From contig NC_019748.1 in NCBI RefSeq assembly GCF_000317575.1, positions 4,112,501-4,176,500 on the forward strand: a stretch of DNA of 64,000 bases, given 5' to 3'. Shown in pieces: positions 43,268-52,994 of this stretch (position 1 is its first letter; each line of letters opens with the position of its first letter). This DNA comes from Stanieria cyanosphaera PCC 7437 (GTDB taxonomy: Bacteria; Cyanobacteriota; Cyanobacteriia; Cyanobacteriales; Xenococcaceae). Made by a program: the position numbers and the translations under genes. The notes under the pieces were generated by a model, which was not told the origin of the DNA, did no database searches, and worked only from the letters and a program-made list of their open reading frames with translations.

Positions 43268-45697
43268 TTAAGGGCTATTAGGCAGTGTAAACCCTCTCTG
43301 TTGAAGCATTTCACGCGCTTCTTGTCCTGGTCTGTAATTGTAACCAAAGCCAGCCTGTTCATCAACCACTTGGGGAGTTAGTAAAACAATTACTTCTGCC
43401 CGTTCATTAGTTTTGTTTGTACTTCTAAACAAAGAACCAAGCAAAGGGATATCTCCTAAAATAGGGACTTTAGAAACAGTAGTTCGTTCCTGGTCTTGAA
43501 TGATACCCGATAAAATCAGGGTTTGACCATCTCTGAGACGAATTAATCCAGAACTGACTTCGCGTTTACTCAATAAATTCAGTACATTAGTCGCACCACC
43601 ACCGCTATCAAATTCCTGAGTTTGCCCAACAGAAGTGACGCTAGGGCTAACCGAAAGACCAACAAAGCCATTATCATCAATTCTTTCCACATTAACAGTA
43701 AGAACTAAACCAGCTTCAGCTATTACTGGCGTAATAGTTCTTGTCCCACTCTCGGCATCTATTTCTGTTTCGACACTTTCAACCACATTTTGAGCGAGTT
43801 TAACGGTTGCTTGCTGTCCCTCTTGTACCATCAAGGTAGGATCGGTTAGTACCTTAGCATTACCACTGGTAATTTGGGCTTCTAAAGAAGCTAGGAATTT
43901 TTTGGGAAATTGGAAGAGACTAGGAAGAGAATATTCATACTCAACTGTTCCGTCTTCTATATTAGGGGTGATATCTGAAACTCCAGGTTGAAAAGGATTA
44001 TTTCTAGTACCAAAATTAGGACGAGCATAAGGGGATACACTATTAACAAAGTCATTTAAACCTGTAGTGATATTACTAAAAGGAGCATTTTGAATATCCA
44101 AGAAAGAATCTAATTCTGCTCCTGGTACTTGCAAAGGTATTACACTAGGGAAGAATTGGCTATTAGTAACCTGCGCGGTATTTGGTGGTTTAGTATCGCC
44201 AAAATTCATAATAGCTGACCCTTGATCCTGCACGAAAAAGGTGTCATTAATTCCAAAGGAAAAACTGCTATTAAATAAATCTTCGTTCAGTAAATTAACA
44301 TCAATTACTTTGACATTAACTGCTACCTGACGACGACGAGCATCTAATTGAGTTAAAAAAGCTGTAGCGGTTTCTACTTTACGAGGTTCCCCGACTATAG
44401 TGATTGAGTTAAGACGGTCATCAGTAGCAACTTGTAATCCTTTAAGTAATTGAGGAGAAGTATTATCAACTTCTGCTTCTCTACCTCCAGCTGCACCTTG
44501 TAGACTTTGTAATTGGGCTGGTTTTTCTTTTCTTTGGACGACTCTGCCTGTATCTTGGTCGATTACTTCTTCTATTTCCGTAGTTAATCTTTGTCCTTCT
44601 GCTCCTTGACTCGCTAAAAATAAAGCTGCATTTTCAGCACGAACTTGGTTTAACCTAATCGTACGACTGACAAGATTTCGTGCTTGGGCTGGCAATTTTT
44701 CACCGACATAGATAATATTGCCTTGACGATTAGCATTTAACCCAGAAATTAAGAGGACAGAATTAAATACTTCTTGAACAGGTTGATTTTCTAAATCTAG
44801 AGAAACAGTTTGTTCTTTAGTTTCTCCTTCTCCAGCAGCTTGAGCTTGTGTACCTTGAGCAAAAACTACATTTAAACCCGCCGAACGAGCGAGCAAAGAT
44901 AATACTTCCCTAACAGGTGCATCTCGTAAAACTAAACGAGGAACTAGAGCCGATGAACCTAAATCGATTAGATCGGGATTAGTATTGATATTAGACACAG
45001 CCATATCCCCGACAGGAGGAGCAACTGCTCTTGGTAAATAAGCTGGTTCTGAGGGCGAAGTAGTTTCATTTTGTTGGTTATTCTTCTCACCTTCACCGAT
45101 GATAATTTCTGGATTGGGAACTAATACATTAGGATTAGAATTAGAAGTATTAGGTGGAGGAGTATAAGTTTTTTCTTCTACATTTGTAGGTATCTGTGCA
45201 GTAATAAATTCCCTAGCATAATTAAATTTTTCTGTGACAAGTTGAGTAAGAGAATTTGATTTACTTTCTGCTTTCTTTCCTTGAGCTTCTGCTAATAGAC
45301 TAAGAATAATTTCTTGTCCTTGTTGTTGTAGTAATTGTTCTACAGGAAAATTAGGTTTTGTTGCTATAGAAATTTGGGTATGTTCCCCATCTATTTGTTT
45401 AATTTCTAAAGAGGATACTCCAGGAAATGGATTCTTTTTACTAAAACTTTTACCTTGAAGTAAGTTTAAATCAGTATTAAGGAGGTTGGCTTCTAATTTA
45501 TTTTTCTGATTAACAGTAAAAAAAGATAAGTTTTTAGTTTGTTTACCGTCAGTATGAAGTCTTAATTCGATGCCATGCTCAAGAGAATTTACTTCTACTT
45601 TAGCAATCTGATTATTAGCAGCTTGCGACGATTGTGCTGCCAAAATAGTTAAGGCTGTACCAGTTAAAAATAGAATTTGATTGTAATAATTACTCAC
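43268..45697 (-). CDS. pilQ: Type IV pilus secretin PilQ
   Basis: 809 residues from GTG 45697, which follows GAGGAG at ~6 bp. The signal-like N-terminus is followed by an AMIN domain (KVEVNSLEHGIELRLHTDGK, residues ~33-130), a Pro/Asn-rich linker, a secretin/TonB short N-terminal domain (PVREVLSLLARSAGLNVVFA), an N1 (KH-like) domain, and the C-terminal secretin barrel with VPILGDIPLLGSLFRSTNKT, the family signature. It forms the outer-membrane pore for the pilus; type IV pili drive motility and DNA uptake. A 148-bp gap separates it from pilO, so it may have its own promoter. Confidence 0.95.
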   Translation of the reverse strand: MSNYYNQILFLTGTALTILAAQSSQAANNQIAKVEVNSLEHGIELRLHTDGKQTKNLSFFTVNQKNKLEANLLNTDLNLLQGKSFSKKNPFPGVSSLEIKQIDGEHTQISIATKPNFPVEQLLQQQGQEIILSLLAEAQGKKAESKSNSLTQLVTEKFNYAREFITAQIPTNVEEKTYTPPPNTSNSNPNVLVPNPEIIIGEGEKNNQQNETTSPSEPAYLPRAVAPPVGDMAVSNINTNPDLIDLGSSALVPRLVLRDAPVREVLSLLARSAGLNVVFAQGTQAQAAGEGETKEQTVSLDLENQPVQEVFNSVLLISGLNANRQGNIIYVGEKLPAQARNLVSRTIRLNQVRAENAALFLASQGAEGQRLTTEIEEVIDQDTGRVVQRKEKPAQLQSLQGAAGGREAEVDNTSPQLLKGLQVATDDRLNSITIVGEPRKVETATAFLTQLDARRRQVAVNVKVIDVNLLNEDLFNSSFSFGINDTFFVQDQGSAIMNFGDTKPPNTAQVTNSQFFPSVIPLQVPGAELDSFLDIQNAPFSNITTGLNDFVNSVSPYARPNFGTRNNPFQPGVSDITPNIEDGTVEYEYSLPSLFQFPKKFLASLEAQITSGNAKVLTDPTLMVQEGQQATVKLAQNVVESVETEIDAESGTRTITPVIAEAGLVLTVNVERIDDNGFVGLSVSPSVTSVGQTQEFDSGGGATNVLNLLSKREVSSGLIRLRDGQTLILSGIIQDQERTTVSKVPILGDIPLLGSLFRSTNKTNERAEVIVLLTPQVVDEQAGFGYNYRPGQEAREMLQQRGFTLPNSP

Positions 45698-45845
45698 GAT
45701 TTACTCCTCACCCAATTTTGCTATTTGACATTATATTTATAAAAAATATGTCTACTGTTAATGCAAGAAAATACAAAGTTATCAGAAAAAATATCTTGAT
45801 TGTTTATTTAGAGAAACAAATGAAATTGCTAATCACTTTATTTGA

Positions 45846-46595
45846 TTAATTAGCTTCTTCAGTTTTTCCTTCTTCTGCTGGAGGTTGCATTTGTGCTAAT
45901 TCTTCAGAGCTTAAAGGTAAAATTGCATCAAGTTTAATTTCAGTTGATAAAATTGGCTGTTTTTTCTGAACTGATTCTGATTGATTAATAGAAATAAATA
46001 CACCAGGAGCTTCTTTGATTTTTGAGCTATAACTTTGCACTACTAATAAGGGTTGTAATCGTTCTAAATCTCTAAGAATTGATTTGGTTTGGTTGTAAGT
46101 TCCTTCGAGGCTTAAAGCAATACCTTGACGTTTTAATTTACCATTTACTTCATTACCTAAAGAACCATCTTGAATGGGAACAGGATCACCTTCGGGTTGA
46201 TAATTAAGTAATTTGCCTTGATTAGCAGCAATAAAACTATTAATATCTAACAACAAAGTATCCAAATCTTTTTGGTTAGTAAATAGAGAAGTAACTTGTA
46301 ATTTAACCGCTTGTTTACTCGCTAAATCTGCTTGAAGTTGGGCAATTTGCTGTTGAATATCTCCATTTTTAATTTGATCTAATTGACCTTGTTTTTCTTG
46401 ATGTTGAGTTTTAACTTGTTCGTAGCCTTCTTTAAAAGGTACAACTTTATTCATATAAATATAACCACCTCCAACAATCCCTAAAACGGCTAAAGCAACA
46501 CCACTAACTACTGGAGTAAAAGTAATTCCAAAAGCTGTCGGGTAATCTTCTTTGCCTTTTCCTTCTTCTAAAAGAAAATCATCGGTAAATGTCAT
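45846..46595 (-). CDS. pilO: Type IV pilus assembly protein PilO
   Basis: 249 residues: a cytoplasmic start, one membrane helix (ITFTPVVSGVALAVLGIVGG, residues ~25-45), a coiled coil (EQVKTQHQEKQGQLDQIKNG, to ~100) and a ferredoxin-like periplasmic domain, ending in a Glu-rich tail. With PilN it forms the inner-membrane alignment complex that connects PilM to PilQ. ATGA overlap with pilN (46592-46595) indicates coupled translation. No pilP follows, as is usual in cyanobacteria. Confidence 0.92.
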   Translation of the reverse strand: MTFTDDFLLEEGKGKEDYPTAFGITFTPVVSGVALAVLGIVGGGYIYMNKVVPFKEGYEQVKTQHQEKQGQLDQIKNGDIQQQIAQLQADLASKQAVKLQVTSLFTNQKDLDTLLLDINSFIAANQGKLLNYQPEGDPVPIQDGSLGNEVNGKLKRQGIALSLEGTYNQTKSILRDLERLQPLLVVQSYSSKIKEAPGVFISINQSESVQKKQPILSTEIKLDAILPLSSEELAQMQPPAEEGKTEEAN

Positions 46596-47341
46596 TTTAA
46601 AATAGCTCCTTTATTCTCAAGAGTTTTTAGACGAGTTACTAAACCAACAGCACCTTTATTATTAAACTCGCGGATCATTTGAGAAGCTGGTGTATTGCTT
46701 AATTGCGTAGTAATTGAATATTTAACTCCTTGAGGAAATTGAACGATCAAGTCTTCGGGAATTTCTGCTTGATTTTCAATACTGACCTCTAAATCAGCTA
46801 AATTAGCTCCTGTAAGTTTAATGTTTTTACTATTAAAAAAAGGAGAACGTTGAAGAAACAAAACGAAATCATTAACGTCGTTATAAGAACGAGCAATACC
46901 ACTAACAACTAATTGAGTATTATCAATTGAACCACTTTGTTGAATGGTATCAACTTGTACCCCTGGAGGAATGCGATCGCTTACTTCTTGTAAAATCGCT
47001 GACCAAGGTCGAATCTTTTCAAACACACTAATTAATGCTTGGGTTTCTTGTTCTACACCAGTGATTTGTTGTTGGATTTGATCTAGTTGTTGATTTTGAT
47101 TTTGAAGACTACTAATTTCTCCATCAATACTTTGAATTTGTTGCTCTAATTCCGCTTTTTGAGTCTCTAAATTTTTCAGATAACCAAAAGCTGCACCAGG
47201 GAAAGCCACTAGAGCAATTAATCCAAAAACTAAAGGTAGTTGTTTAACAAAAGATGGTTTTGCTTTTGGGGATTTAACTTCAGCTTCCGAAGTCTTATTT
47301 AAACCTCGGTCTTTCAGAAAATTAACATCTAAACTATACAT
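46592..47341 (-). CDS. pilN: Type IV pilus assembly protein PilN
   Basis: 249 residues. The extreme N-terminus MYSLDVNFLKDRGL corresponds to the INLLPWR-type peptide by which PilN binds PilM. One helix follows (FVKQLPLVFGLIALVAFPGA), then a coiled coil (ETQKAELEQQIQSIDGEISS) and the periplasmic domain (IARSYNDVNDFVLFLQRSPF). It overlaps pilO by 4 bp and lies 82 bp after pilM. Confidence 0.92.
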   Translation of the reverse strand: MYSLDVNFLKDRGLNKTSEAEVKSPKAKPSFVKQLPLVFGLIALVAFPGAAFGYLKNLETQKAELEQQIQSIDGEISSLQNQNQQLDQIQQQITGVEQETQALISVFEKIRPWSAILQEVSDRIPPGVQVDTIQQSGSIDNTQLVVSGIARSYNDVNDFVLFLQRSPFFNSKNIKLTGANLADLEVSIENQAEIPEDLIVQFPQGVKYSITTQLSNTPASQMIREFNNKGAVGLVTRLKTLENKGAILK

Positions 47342-47397
47342 AAATGATTCAACAAAATTAAATTAATTGATAAATAGAGACAATAGATAATAGTGAG

Positions 47398-47424
47398 TTG
47401 GTAACTGGTAACTGGTTAACTGAT
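47398..47424. repeat. Heptamer repeat (TAACTGG type) after pilM
   Basis: TTGGTAACTGGTAACTGG followed by TTAACTGA lies just past the pilM stop, between pilM and pilN. The same unit recurs at 56934-56965. Such heptamers are common short tandem repeats in cyanobacteria. Confidence 0.65.
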
Positions 47425-48530
47425 TACGCTTCCCTCATACCCAAACCCAAAACCACTCCTAAACCAGGACGTTTAATTAATGGAATCTCCTGATTTACTT
47501 CTAAAGCTAAAGCTGCAATTGGATCGATTTGCATAGTAGGTAAATTTAATCGCTGGGTAAAAAACTCATCAATTTCACCAATTCCAGCACCTGGTCCTGC
47601 TAAAAGAATTTGAGCAACTTCTAGTTCTTCGCTTTGATTTAAATAAAAATTGATCGAACGACCAATTTCATCAATTAATTCGCCTAAAACTTTCAGTAAA
47701 GCTGCCATTCCTGGATTCATTTGTAACATTCCCGTATCACCTCCTGTATCCATTGGCGTAGTGATCAAACTCATATCTTGCAAAACATCCATATCTCGGG
47801 TAACAGGCAAACCCATTGCTTGAGAAAGCGCAGTTCGCATCTGGTACATCCCAAGGGGTACAGTCCGAGAAAATTGTGGTATTCCCTCTACAATAATGGC
47901 GATTTCTGTACTATCAAATTCGATATCTACCAAAACAACTGCTTCTTTAGAACCAAATTGCCTTAGTTGTTCACGAATCGTTCTAATTAACGCAAAACTA
48001 TTAATTTCTAAAATATCTATTTGTAAATCTGCTTGCTGAAAAATATCAAGATAAAGATCGGTAACTTCTTTTCTCGTTGCTACCAACAAAACATTAACTT
48101 TTTCAATGCCATCTTCATCCATAAAATAGCCTAGCTTTTGATAATCTAGATCTACTTCTTCCCTTGGATAAGGTAAATACATCCCAGCTTCATGAACCAA
48201 TACCATTTCTTTTAATTCTTGTTCGTCTAGTTCAGCAGGAATAGGAATAATTCTAATAATTGCCTCGCGCATTGGTACTGCTGTGGCTATTTGTTTGGTA
48301 TTGATTTTGTGTTGTTTAAAGGTTTCTTTGATCACCTCCGACAAACTCAATGAATCAACAATTACACCATCTTCAAATATTCCTTCTGGCATCTCTGTGG
48401 AAATATTTTTAAGCAGTTTGTAGCGTTGTTTGTGTTTGGTAATTTGTGCAATATTAATTTGTTGAGGATTAATTTCTAATCCAATACCGAGAGATTTTTT
48501 GGCAAATATACTAGTTAAATTATTTAACAT
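47424..48530 (-). CDS. pilM: Type IV pilus assembly protein PilM
   Basis: 368 residues, actin-like ATPase fold. IGLEINPQQINIAQITKHKQ, AVPMREAIIRIIPIPAELDE, VVLVDIEFDSTEIAIIVEG and ILLAGPGAGIGEIDEFF are the phosphate, connect and adenosine segments. PilM is cytoplasmic and recruits PilN. It is the first gene of the pilMNO(Q) set, and its promoter lies in the ~300-bp gap shared with the divergent sugar-binding lipoprotein gene; that gap shows nothing else. Confidence 0.95.
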   Translation of the reverse strand: MLNNLTSIFAKKSLGIGLEINPQQINIAQITKHKQRYKLLKNISTEMPEGIFEDGVIVDSLSLSEVIKETFKQHKINTKQIATAVPMREAIIRIIPIPAELDEQELKEMVLVHEAGMYLPYPREEVDLDYQKLGYFMDEDGIEKVNVLLVATRKEVTDLYLDIFQQADLQIDILEINSFALIRTIREQLRQFGSKEAVVLVDIEFDSTEIAIIVEGIPQFSRTVPLGMYQMRTALSQAMGLPVTRDMDVLQDMSLITTPMDTGGDTGMLQMNPGMAALLKVLGELIDEIGRSINFYLNQSEELEVAQILLAGPGAGIGEIDEFFTQRLNLPTMQIDPIAALALEVNQEIPLIKRPGLGVVLGLGMREA

Positions 48531-48828
48531 AATTTTTGTCCAATAATTTTATTGGGATAAATTGCAAAATAACAAAATTTAAATATCATAACTACACTCT
48601 CAATTTAGTTTAAAAAATAATTAATTTTGAATAAATTACATATTTTTTTTACTTATTAGCCTTTGATTTAATGCATTTTACTTTTATGTTCGTCATTGTA
48701 GCTGCTAAAATAACTTTTACAGATAAGTGGTTTTACTGAAAAATTATTGAGTAAATTAAGTTAACCTAGTTATAATTACGCAAGTACTACTTTGGCTCAA
48801 GCAAAAATTATATTTTTACCGAAAATTA

Positions 48829-50136
48829 ATGTCGATGTTCAGTAATTTATCTACAAAAAAATTTAGTTTATGGTTAATAATCGGCTTGTTATTAAGCTGG
48901 TTGTTAAGTTGTAGTCCTAAGCCTTCAAATTCTAATGAACTAGAATTTTGGACAATGCAATTACAACCGCAGTTTACCGAGTATTTTACTCAGCTAAATA
49001 ATAAATTTGAGACTAATAATCAAACTGTAAAAGTTAATTGGGTAGATATTCCTTGGTCAGCAATGGAAAGTAAGATTTTAACTGCTATTTCTAGTAAAAC
49101 TGCCCCCGATCTAGTTAATTTAAATCCTAATTTTGCTTCGCAATTAGCAACACGTAATGCTTGGTTAAACTTAGATGAAGTAGTTCCACCGAACGTTAAG
49201 AAAAGTTACTTACCTAAAATCTGGCAAGCAAGTACAATTGAAACTTGTCAAGAAAATAATTGTAGTGAAACTTCCTTTGGTATTCCTTGGTATTTAACGA
49301 CACGAATTACTATTTATAATCAAGATTTGTTAAGTAAAGCGGGACGAAAACAACCACCGACAACCTATGAAGAATTAGCTCAAGTTGCACGACAAATCAA
49401 AGATAAAACAGGAAAATATGCTTTGTTTATGACTTTTGTGCCTGAAGATTCAGGTGAAGTTTTAGAATCTTTAGTACAGATGGGAGTAAATTTAGTAGAC
49501 GAGCAAGGTAAGGCTGCTTTTAATACGCCTGCTGGGGTAGCTGCTTTTCGTTATTGGGTAGATTTGTATCAACAAGGATTATTACCGCCAGAAGTTTTAA
49601 CTCAGGGACATCGGCACGGTATTGAACTTTATCAAGCAGGAGAAACTGCCTTATTATCTTCTGGTGCTGAATTTTTAAATGCGATCGCAACTAATGCCCC
49701 AACAATTGCCCAAGTATCTGCTGCTGCACCCCAAATTACAGGAAAAACAGGCAAAAAAAATGTTGCGGTGATGAATCTGGTTATTCCTCGCGATACTGAT
49801 AAACCAGAAGAAGCTTTAAAATATGCTTTGTATGTTACCAATACAGAAAATCAATTAGCTTTTGCCAAACAAGCCAATGTTCTTCCTTCGACAGAAGAAG
49901 CTGTGAAACAATATATTCAGGAGTTATCCTCGCAACAAACTAATAATTCCGTAGAACAAGCTAAAAAAGTTAGTGCGATGCAATTGAAAGATGCTGAAGT
50001 TCTCATTCCTGCGATGAAAAATATTAAATTATTGCAACAATCTATTTATGAAAATTTACAAGCAGCAATGTTGAAAGAAAAAACTGTTGAACAAGCGGTT
50101 GAGGATGCAGCAGCCCAATGGAATCAACAACAGTAA
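48829..50136 (+). CDS. Sugar ABC-type substrate-binding lipoprotein
   Basis: 435 residues. The N-terminus (FSLWLIIGLLLSWLLSCSPK) ends in a lipobox (LLSC), so the protein is probably lipid-anchored. The mature part is a family-1 solute-binding protein: LEFWTMQLQPQFTEYFTQLN, VNWVDIPWSAMESKILTAIS, LVNLNPNFASQLATRNAWLN and FGIPWYLTTRITIYNQDLL. It likely binds a sugar or oligosaccharide in the periplasm. No permease or ATPase genes adjoin, which is common for cyanobacterial orphan binding proteins. Confidence 0.88.
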   Translation: MSMFSNLSTKKFSLWLIIGLLLSWLLSCSPKPSNSNELEFWTMQLQPQFTEYFTQLNNKFETNNQTVKVNWVDIPWSAMESKILTAISSKTAPDLVNLNPNFASQLATRNAWLNLDEVVPPNVKKSYLPKIWQASTIETCQENNCSETSFGIPWYLTTRITIYNQDLLSKAGRKQPPTTYEELAQVARQIKDKTGKYALFMTFVPEDSGEVLESLVQMGVNLVDEQGKAAFNTPAGVAAFRYWVDLYQQGLLPPEVLTQGHRHGIELYQAGETALLSSGAEFLNAIATNAPTIAQVSAAAPQITGKTGKKNVAVMNLVIPRDTDKPEEALKYALYVTNTENQLAFAKQANVLPSTEEAVKQYIQELSSQQTNNSVEQAKKVSAMQLKDAEVLIPAMKNIKLLQQSIYENLQAAMLKEKTVEQAVEDAAAQWNQQQ

Positions 50137-50228
50137 ATTAGTTGAGAAAAATCAGAAAAAATTGTTGATAACCTAGGACTTTGCTTACAATGAAAAGGAC
50201 AAGATAATTTCATTTGTTTGCCGTGCCA

Positions 50229-50762
50229 ATGAACGATCAGAAACAGGATGTCAATTTGGGTGTAGCTTACCTTTTGTGGGGTTTATGCGTTTTTGGTGTT
50301 TGTGGAATCCATCGTTTTTACTTAGGTAGAATTGGCACAGGTCTACTTTATCTTTTTACTTTTGGTTTGTTTGGTTTTGGTCAAGTAATCGACTTATTTC
50401 TAATTCCTGACATGGCACAGGAAAGAAACCGTTTTTTATTAGAAAAATTGAGGACAGAAAGGCTATTAAAATTTGCAGACCGCGGTGAAGAAATTATCAG
50501 AAGAAAAACCGCTCAATTATTAAATCAAGTTCAAAAAAACTTAGAAACAGCCCCAAAACCTCAACCATCCGATCCAATGTTGATCTTATTAAAGGCCGCT
50601 GCTGCTCATAATAATGTTTTGTCGATGGGTCAAGCTATGATCGCTACAGAATTATCAGCCGATACAGTAGAAAGATTATTAAAACAAGCATTAAAACAAG
50701 GAATTGCTCATATTGATAACGACCCAGAAACAGGGGCTGTTCGATATCATTTCGATCTTTAA
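50229..50762 (+). CDS. TM2-domain protein with C-terminal helical domain
   Basis: 177 residues from ATG 50229 (MNDQKQDVNLGVAYLLWGLC); the open frame begins at TTG 50214. The TM2 domain spans residues ~8-60: two helices with GIHRFYLGRIGTGLLYLFTF and FGFGQVIDLFLIPDM between and after. The rest is soluble: a charged helix and a winged-helix-like end (TELSADTVERLLKQALKQGI). TM2 proteins are widespread and mostly uncharacterised. It follows the lipoprotein gene by 92 bp. Confidence 0.8.
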   Translation: MNDQKQDVNLGVAYLLWGLCVFGVCGIHRFYLGRIGTGLLYLFTFGLFGFGQVIDLFLIPDMAQERNRFLLEKLRTERLLKFADRGEEIIRRKTAQLLNQVQKNLETAPKPQPSDPMLILLKAAAAHNNVLSMGQAMIATELSADTVERLLKQALKQGIAHIDNDPETGAVRYHFDL

Positions 50763-50803
50763 AACTTGACTTAAACTTGATTAGTTACTGGAGGAAAAAT
50801 TGC

Positions 50804-51028
50804 TCAATTTTCCTTTTTTTGGTTTCTAGCAATTAATTTAGAACCGATTAAATAAATCGCGATCGCGCTTAATTGAACTCCCATTAATAAGGAGTAAATA
50901 ATCAAAATTGCACTGAGACTATGAGCAGATTTTAGAGAAATTAATAATGCTCCAAAAGTAGTATAAGGTAACAAACGAATCCAAGTACGATGGAGGGGTC
51001 TTCCTGTGTTTGATAATTTAATATTCAT
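50804..51028 (-). CDS. Small two-helix membrane protein
   Basis: 74 residues from ATG 51028 (MNIKLSNTGRPLHRTWIRLL); the longer frame to 51088 lies inside the protease gene. Two hydrophobic helices follow: TTFGALLISLKS and ILIIYSLLMGVQLSAIAIYL. A basic tail (KLIARNQKKEN) ends it. It overlaps the end of the M48 gene by 11 bp and is probably co-translated with it. I do not recognise a family. Confidence 0.6.
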   Translation of the reverse strand: MNIKLSNTGRPLHRTWIRLLPYTTFGALLISLKSAHSLSAILIIYSLLMGVQLSAIAIYLIGSKLIARNQKKEN

Positions 51029-52589
51029 CCTCACGTTGCCTTTCTTTATATTCTTCAGTTTGTTGATATTGGTGCCATAATTGAGCAACTTTTTGACTAA
51101 TTTTTTGGTGTTTGGCTACTCCTTCATAAGCATAACGATTTAAATTATTTTTGATAATCAAATTTTCCAAATCACTAATTCTATCTTTACTTTGAGGATG
51201 GGTAGATAACCAAGCAGGAGGTTCGGGTTGTTTTTCTTTAGCAACCTCTTGATCTAACTTAACCATTAAATTCCGAACTCCGTCAGCAGCGTAACCAGCA
51301 TTGACTAACATTTTTGTGCCAAAAGTATCTGCTTGTCTTTCCATATCTCGACTGTAATTAAGTACAATCAGGTTTCCTGTTAAACCACCAACATAAGGAA
51401 TGTATTGAACGACATTAGAAGTGAAACTACCGCGAGAAACTAATTGAAAACCGTGAGAAAGAACAGCATGGGCAATTTCGTGGGCAAGTAAACCAGCTAA
51501 TTCAGCTTCTGATTCAGTTTTCATGATTGTCCCTGCATTAATAAAAATTTTTCCTCCAGGCAAAGCAAAAGCATTAATTTGATCGTCCATTACGACATAA
51601 AATTCATAATCAAATTCATTTCTTCCCGAAACAGCAGCAACTTTTTGACCAACATTTCTGACATAATTTAATACTTCTTGGTCTTGAACCATTGGTAGAT
51701 ATTTTTGAGCTTGTTTAGCTGTACTCTCGCCAACAGCACTTTCACCTCTTAGTAACATAATAGTCGTTTCTAAAGCAGAAATTGGTCCAAATAAATTACC
51801 TGTTAAAGCATAACCAACTGCCCCAGTAATCAAGCTACCAATCGCATTTTCTCTCAGTTGTCCACGTAGATGACTTTGAAAATTTTCTAGATATTGATCT
51901 GCTAATTGAGTAAATTCTGCTGCTTCTGGGTGTTGTGGATTAAATAAAGCAAATTGACGGGCAGTAATTGAAGCATCTAACCAATTTTTATCAGCTAAAT
52001 CTGCTGCAATTTTAACTCTTAATAATTGAGGTTCATTAGGATATTGACTAATTGCTGCTTCTAAAACTTTTAAAGCTTCTTCTGTTTTAGCTTGTTTTTG
52101 CAAAGCTGTTGCGTAATGAATATGACCTGGAATAAATTCTGGTTGTTTTTCTACCAGTAGTTGTAAAGGCACAACAATTTTACTAACTAAATTTTGTTTT
52201 AATCCTGATTGATAAGTTCGCCAATAAACTGCACCTGCGGGACTTAATTTTTCAGTTTCATAAAATGGTTTGGCGATTTTGGTTTGACGAGTCAGATTTT
52301 TTTCGATTTCCCAAGGTTGTTTGACTTCGCGATATAATTTTTCGGCAGCAGTTTTTTTACCATCTAAATAAAGTTGATCGGCTGTAGCTAATTTTAGATA
52401 ACGGATAATTTGTTCAGAAGTAGGTTGTTTTGTTTCTGATTCTGATTGGTTTGGAGTCTTGTTAGTCTCTGATTCTGTTTCCGAAGGTTTTTTAGTAATT
52501 TCTGGAGAGTTTATTATTTGAGCAAAACTAGTCTGACTAGTAGATAAAACAATTAAGCTAATTGTCAATAAACTTGTTAACAATTTCAT
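51018..52589 (-). CDS. M48-family zinc metalloprotease with N-terminal TPR region
   Basis: 523 residues. A signal peptide (LLTSLLTISLIVLSTSQTSF) and a polar linker precede TPR-like helices (residues ~130-215). The M48 domain carries the zinc motif HEIAHAVLSH with downstream ligand region NYSRDMERQADTFG, and LPGGKIFINAG before it. This is the BepA/YfgC-like layout: a periplasmic metalloprotease involved in outer-membrane protein quality control. Here the TPR region is N-terminal to the protease, unlike E. coli BepA. It is followed by a small overlapping membrane-protein gene. Confidence 0.9.
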   Translation of the reverse strand: MKLLTSLLTISLIVLSTSQTSFAQIINSPEITKKPSETESETNKTPNQSESETKQPTSEQIIRYLKLATADQLYLDGKKTAAEKLYREVKQPWEIEKNLTRQTKIAKPFYETEKLSPAGAVYWRTYQSGLKQNLVSKIVVPLQLLVEKQPEFIPGHIHYATALQKQAKTEEALKVLEAAISQYPNEPQLLRVKIAADLADKNWLDASITARQFALFNPQHPEAAEFTQLADQYLENFQSHLRGQLRENAIGSLITGAVGYALTGNLFGPISALETTIMLLRGESAVGESTAKQAQKYLPMVQDQEVLNYVRNVGQKVAAVSGRNEFDYEFYVVMDDQINAFALPGGKIFINAGTIMKTESEAELAGLLAHEIAHAVLSHGFQLVSRGSFTSNVVQYIPYVGGLTGNLIVLNYSRDMERQADTFGTKMLVNAGYAADGVRNLMVKLDQEVAKEKQPEPPAWLSTHPQSKDRISDLENLIIKNNLNRYAYEGVAKHQKISQKVAQLWHQYQQTEEYKERQREDEY

Positions 52590-52696
52590 AAAAATAAAAA
52601 AATATTCAATAAAATATTGGAGGAAATTGACTTTACAAAAATTATGAAATAAACCATTAAAACTTGTCTGTGACTTCTTGCAGTTAAATAGGTGTA

Positions 52697-52738
52697 AATA
52701 AAAGTAATCAATAACGAGTAGTGCAACTTACTTTTATT
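52697..52738. promoter_or_regulatory. 11-bp inverted repeat before the DUF3326 pair
   Basis: AATAAAAGTAA (52697-52707) and TTACTTTTATT (52728-52738) are exact inverted copies separated by 20 bp, in the short divergent region between the M48 gene and the small gene at 52815. It could be an operator; the AT-rich arms lower confidence. Confidence 0.35.
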
Positions 52739-52814
52739 GTACAATTTGGTTTTTAGAACTATCAAAAACTTAGATTATTAATTCATAGCAAATCGCTTGA
52801 CTTTATTTTTAACC

Positions 52815-52994
52815 ATGACTACTCACTTTATTACTGCTGAAATTAACCTAGAAGAAAACCCCGTTACCTTACCACAACAAATAGAAGCCGAATTAAGTAA
52901 ACATGGTGAGCCTCTACGCTGGGCAATTACTCAAGTAGACCAACAACAACAAATAGCGCAGATTGAAGCAATTGTAACTACTGAGGAAGTCTAG
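52815..52994 (+). CDS. Small conserved protein upstream of DUF3326 gene
   Basis: 59 residues from ATG 52815 (MTTHFITAEINLEENPVTLP), six codons inside the longest frame. A ferredoxin-like beta-alpha-beta pattern is suggested by LRWAITQVDQQQQIAQIEAI. The stop TAG overlaps the GTG start of the DUF3326 gene (TAGTG), so translation is coupled and the two products may act together. Function unknown. Confidence 0.7.
   Translation: MTTHFITAEINLEENPVTLPQQIEAELSKHGEPLRWAITQVDQQQQIAQIEAIVTTEEV

Noticed and set aside
45690-45715. ACTCCTCAC motif resembling the core of the cyanobacterial small RNA Yfr1
   Set aside because: It is simply the complement of the pilQ ribosome-binding site (GAGGAGT) and lacks the ACTCCTCACAC core and flanking hairpins.
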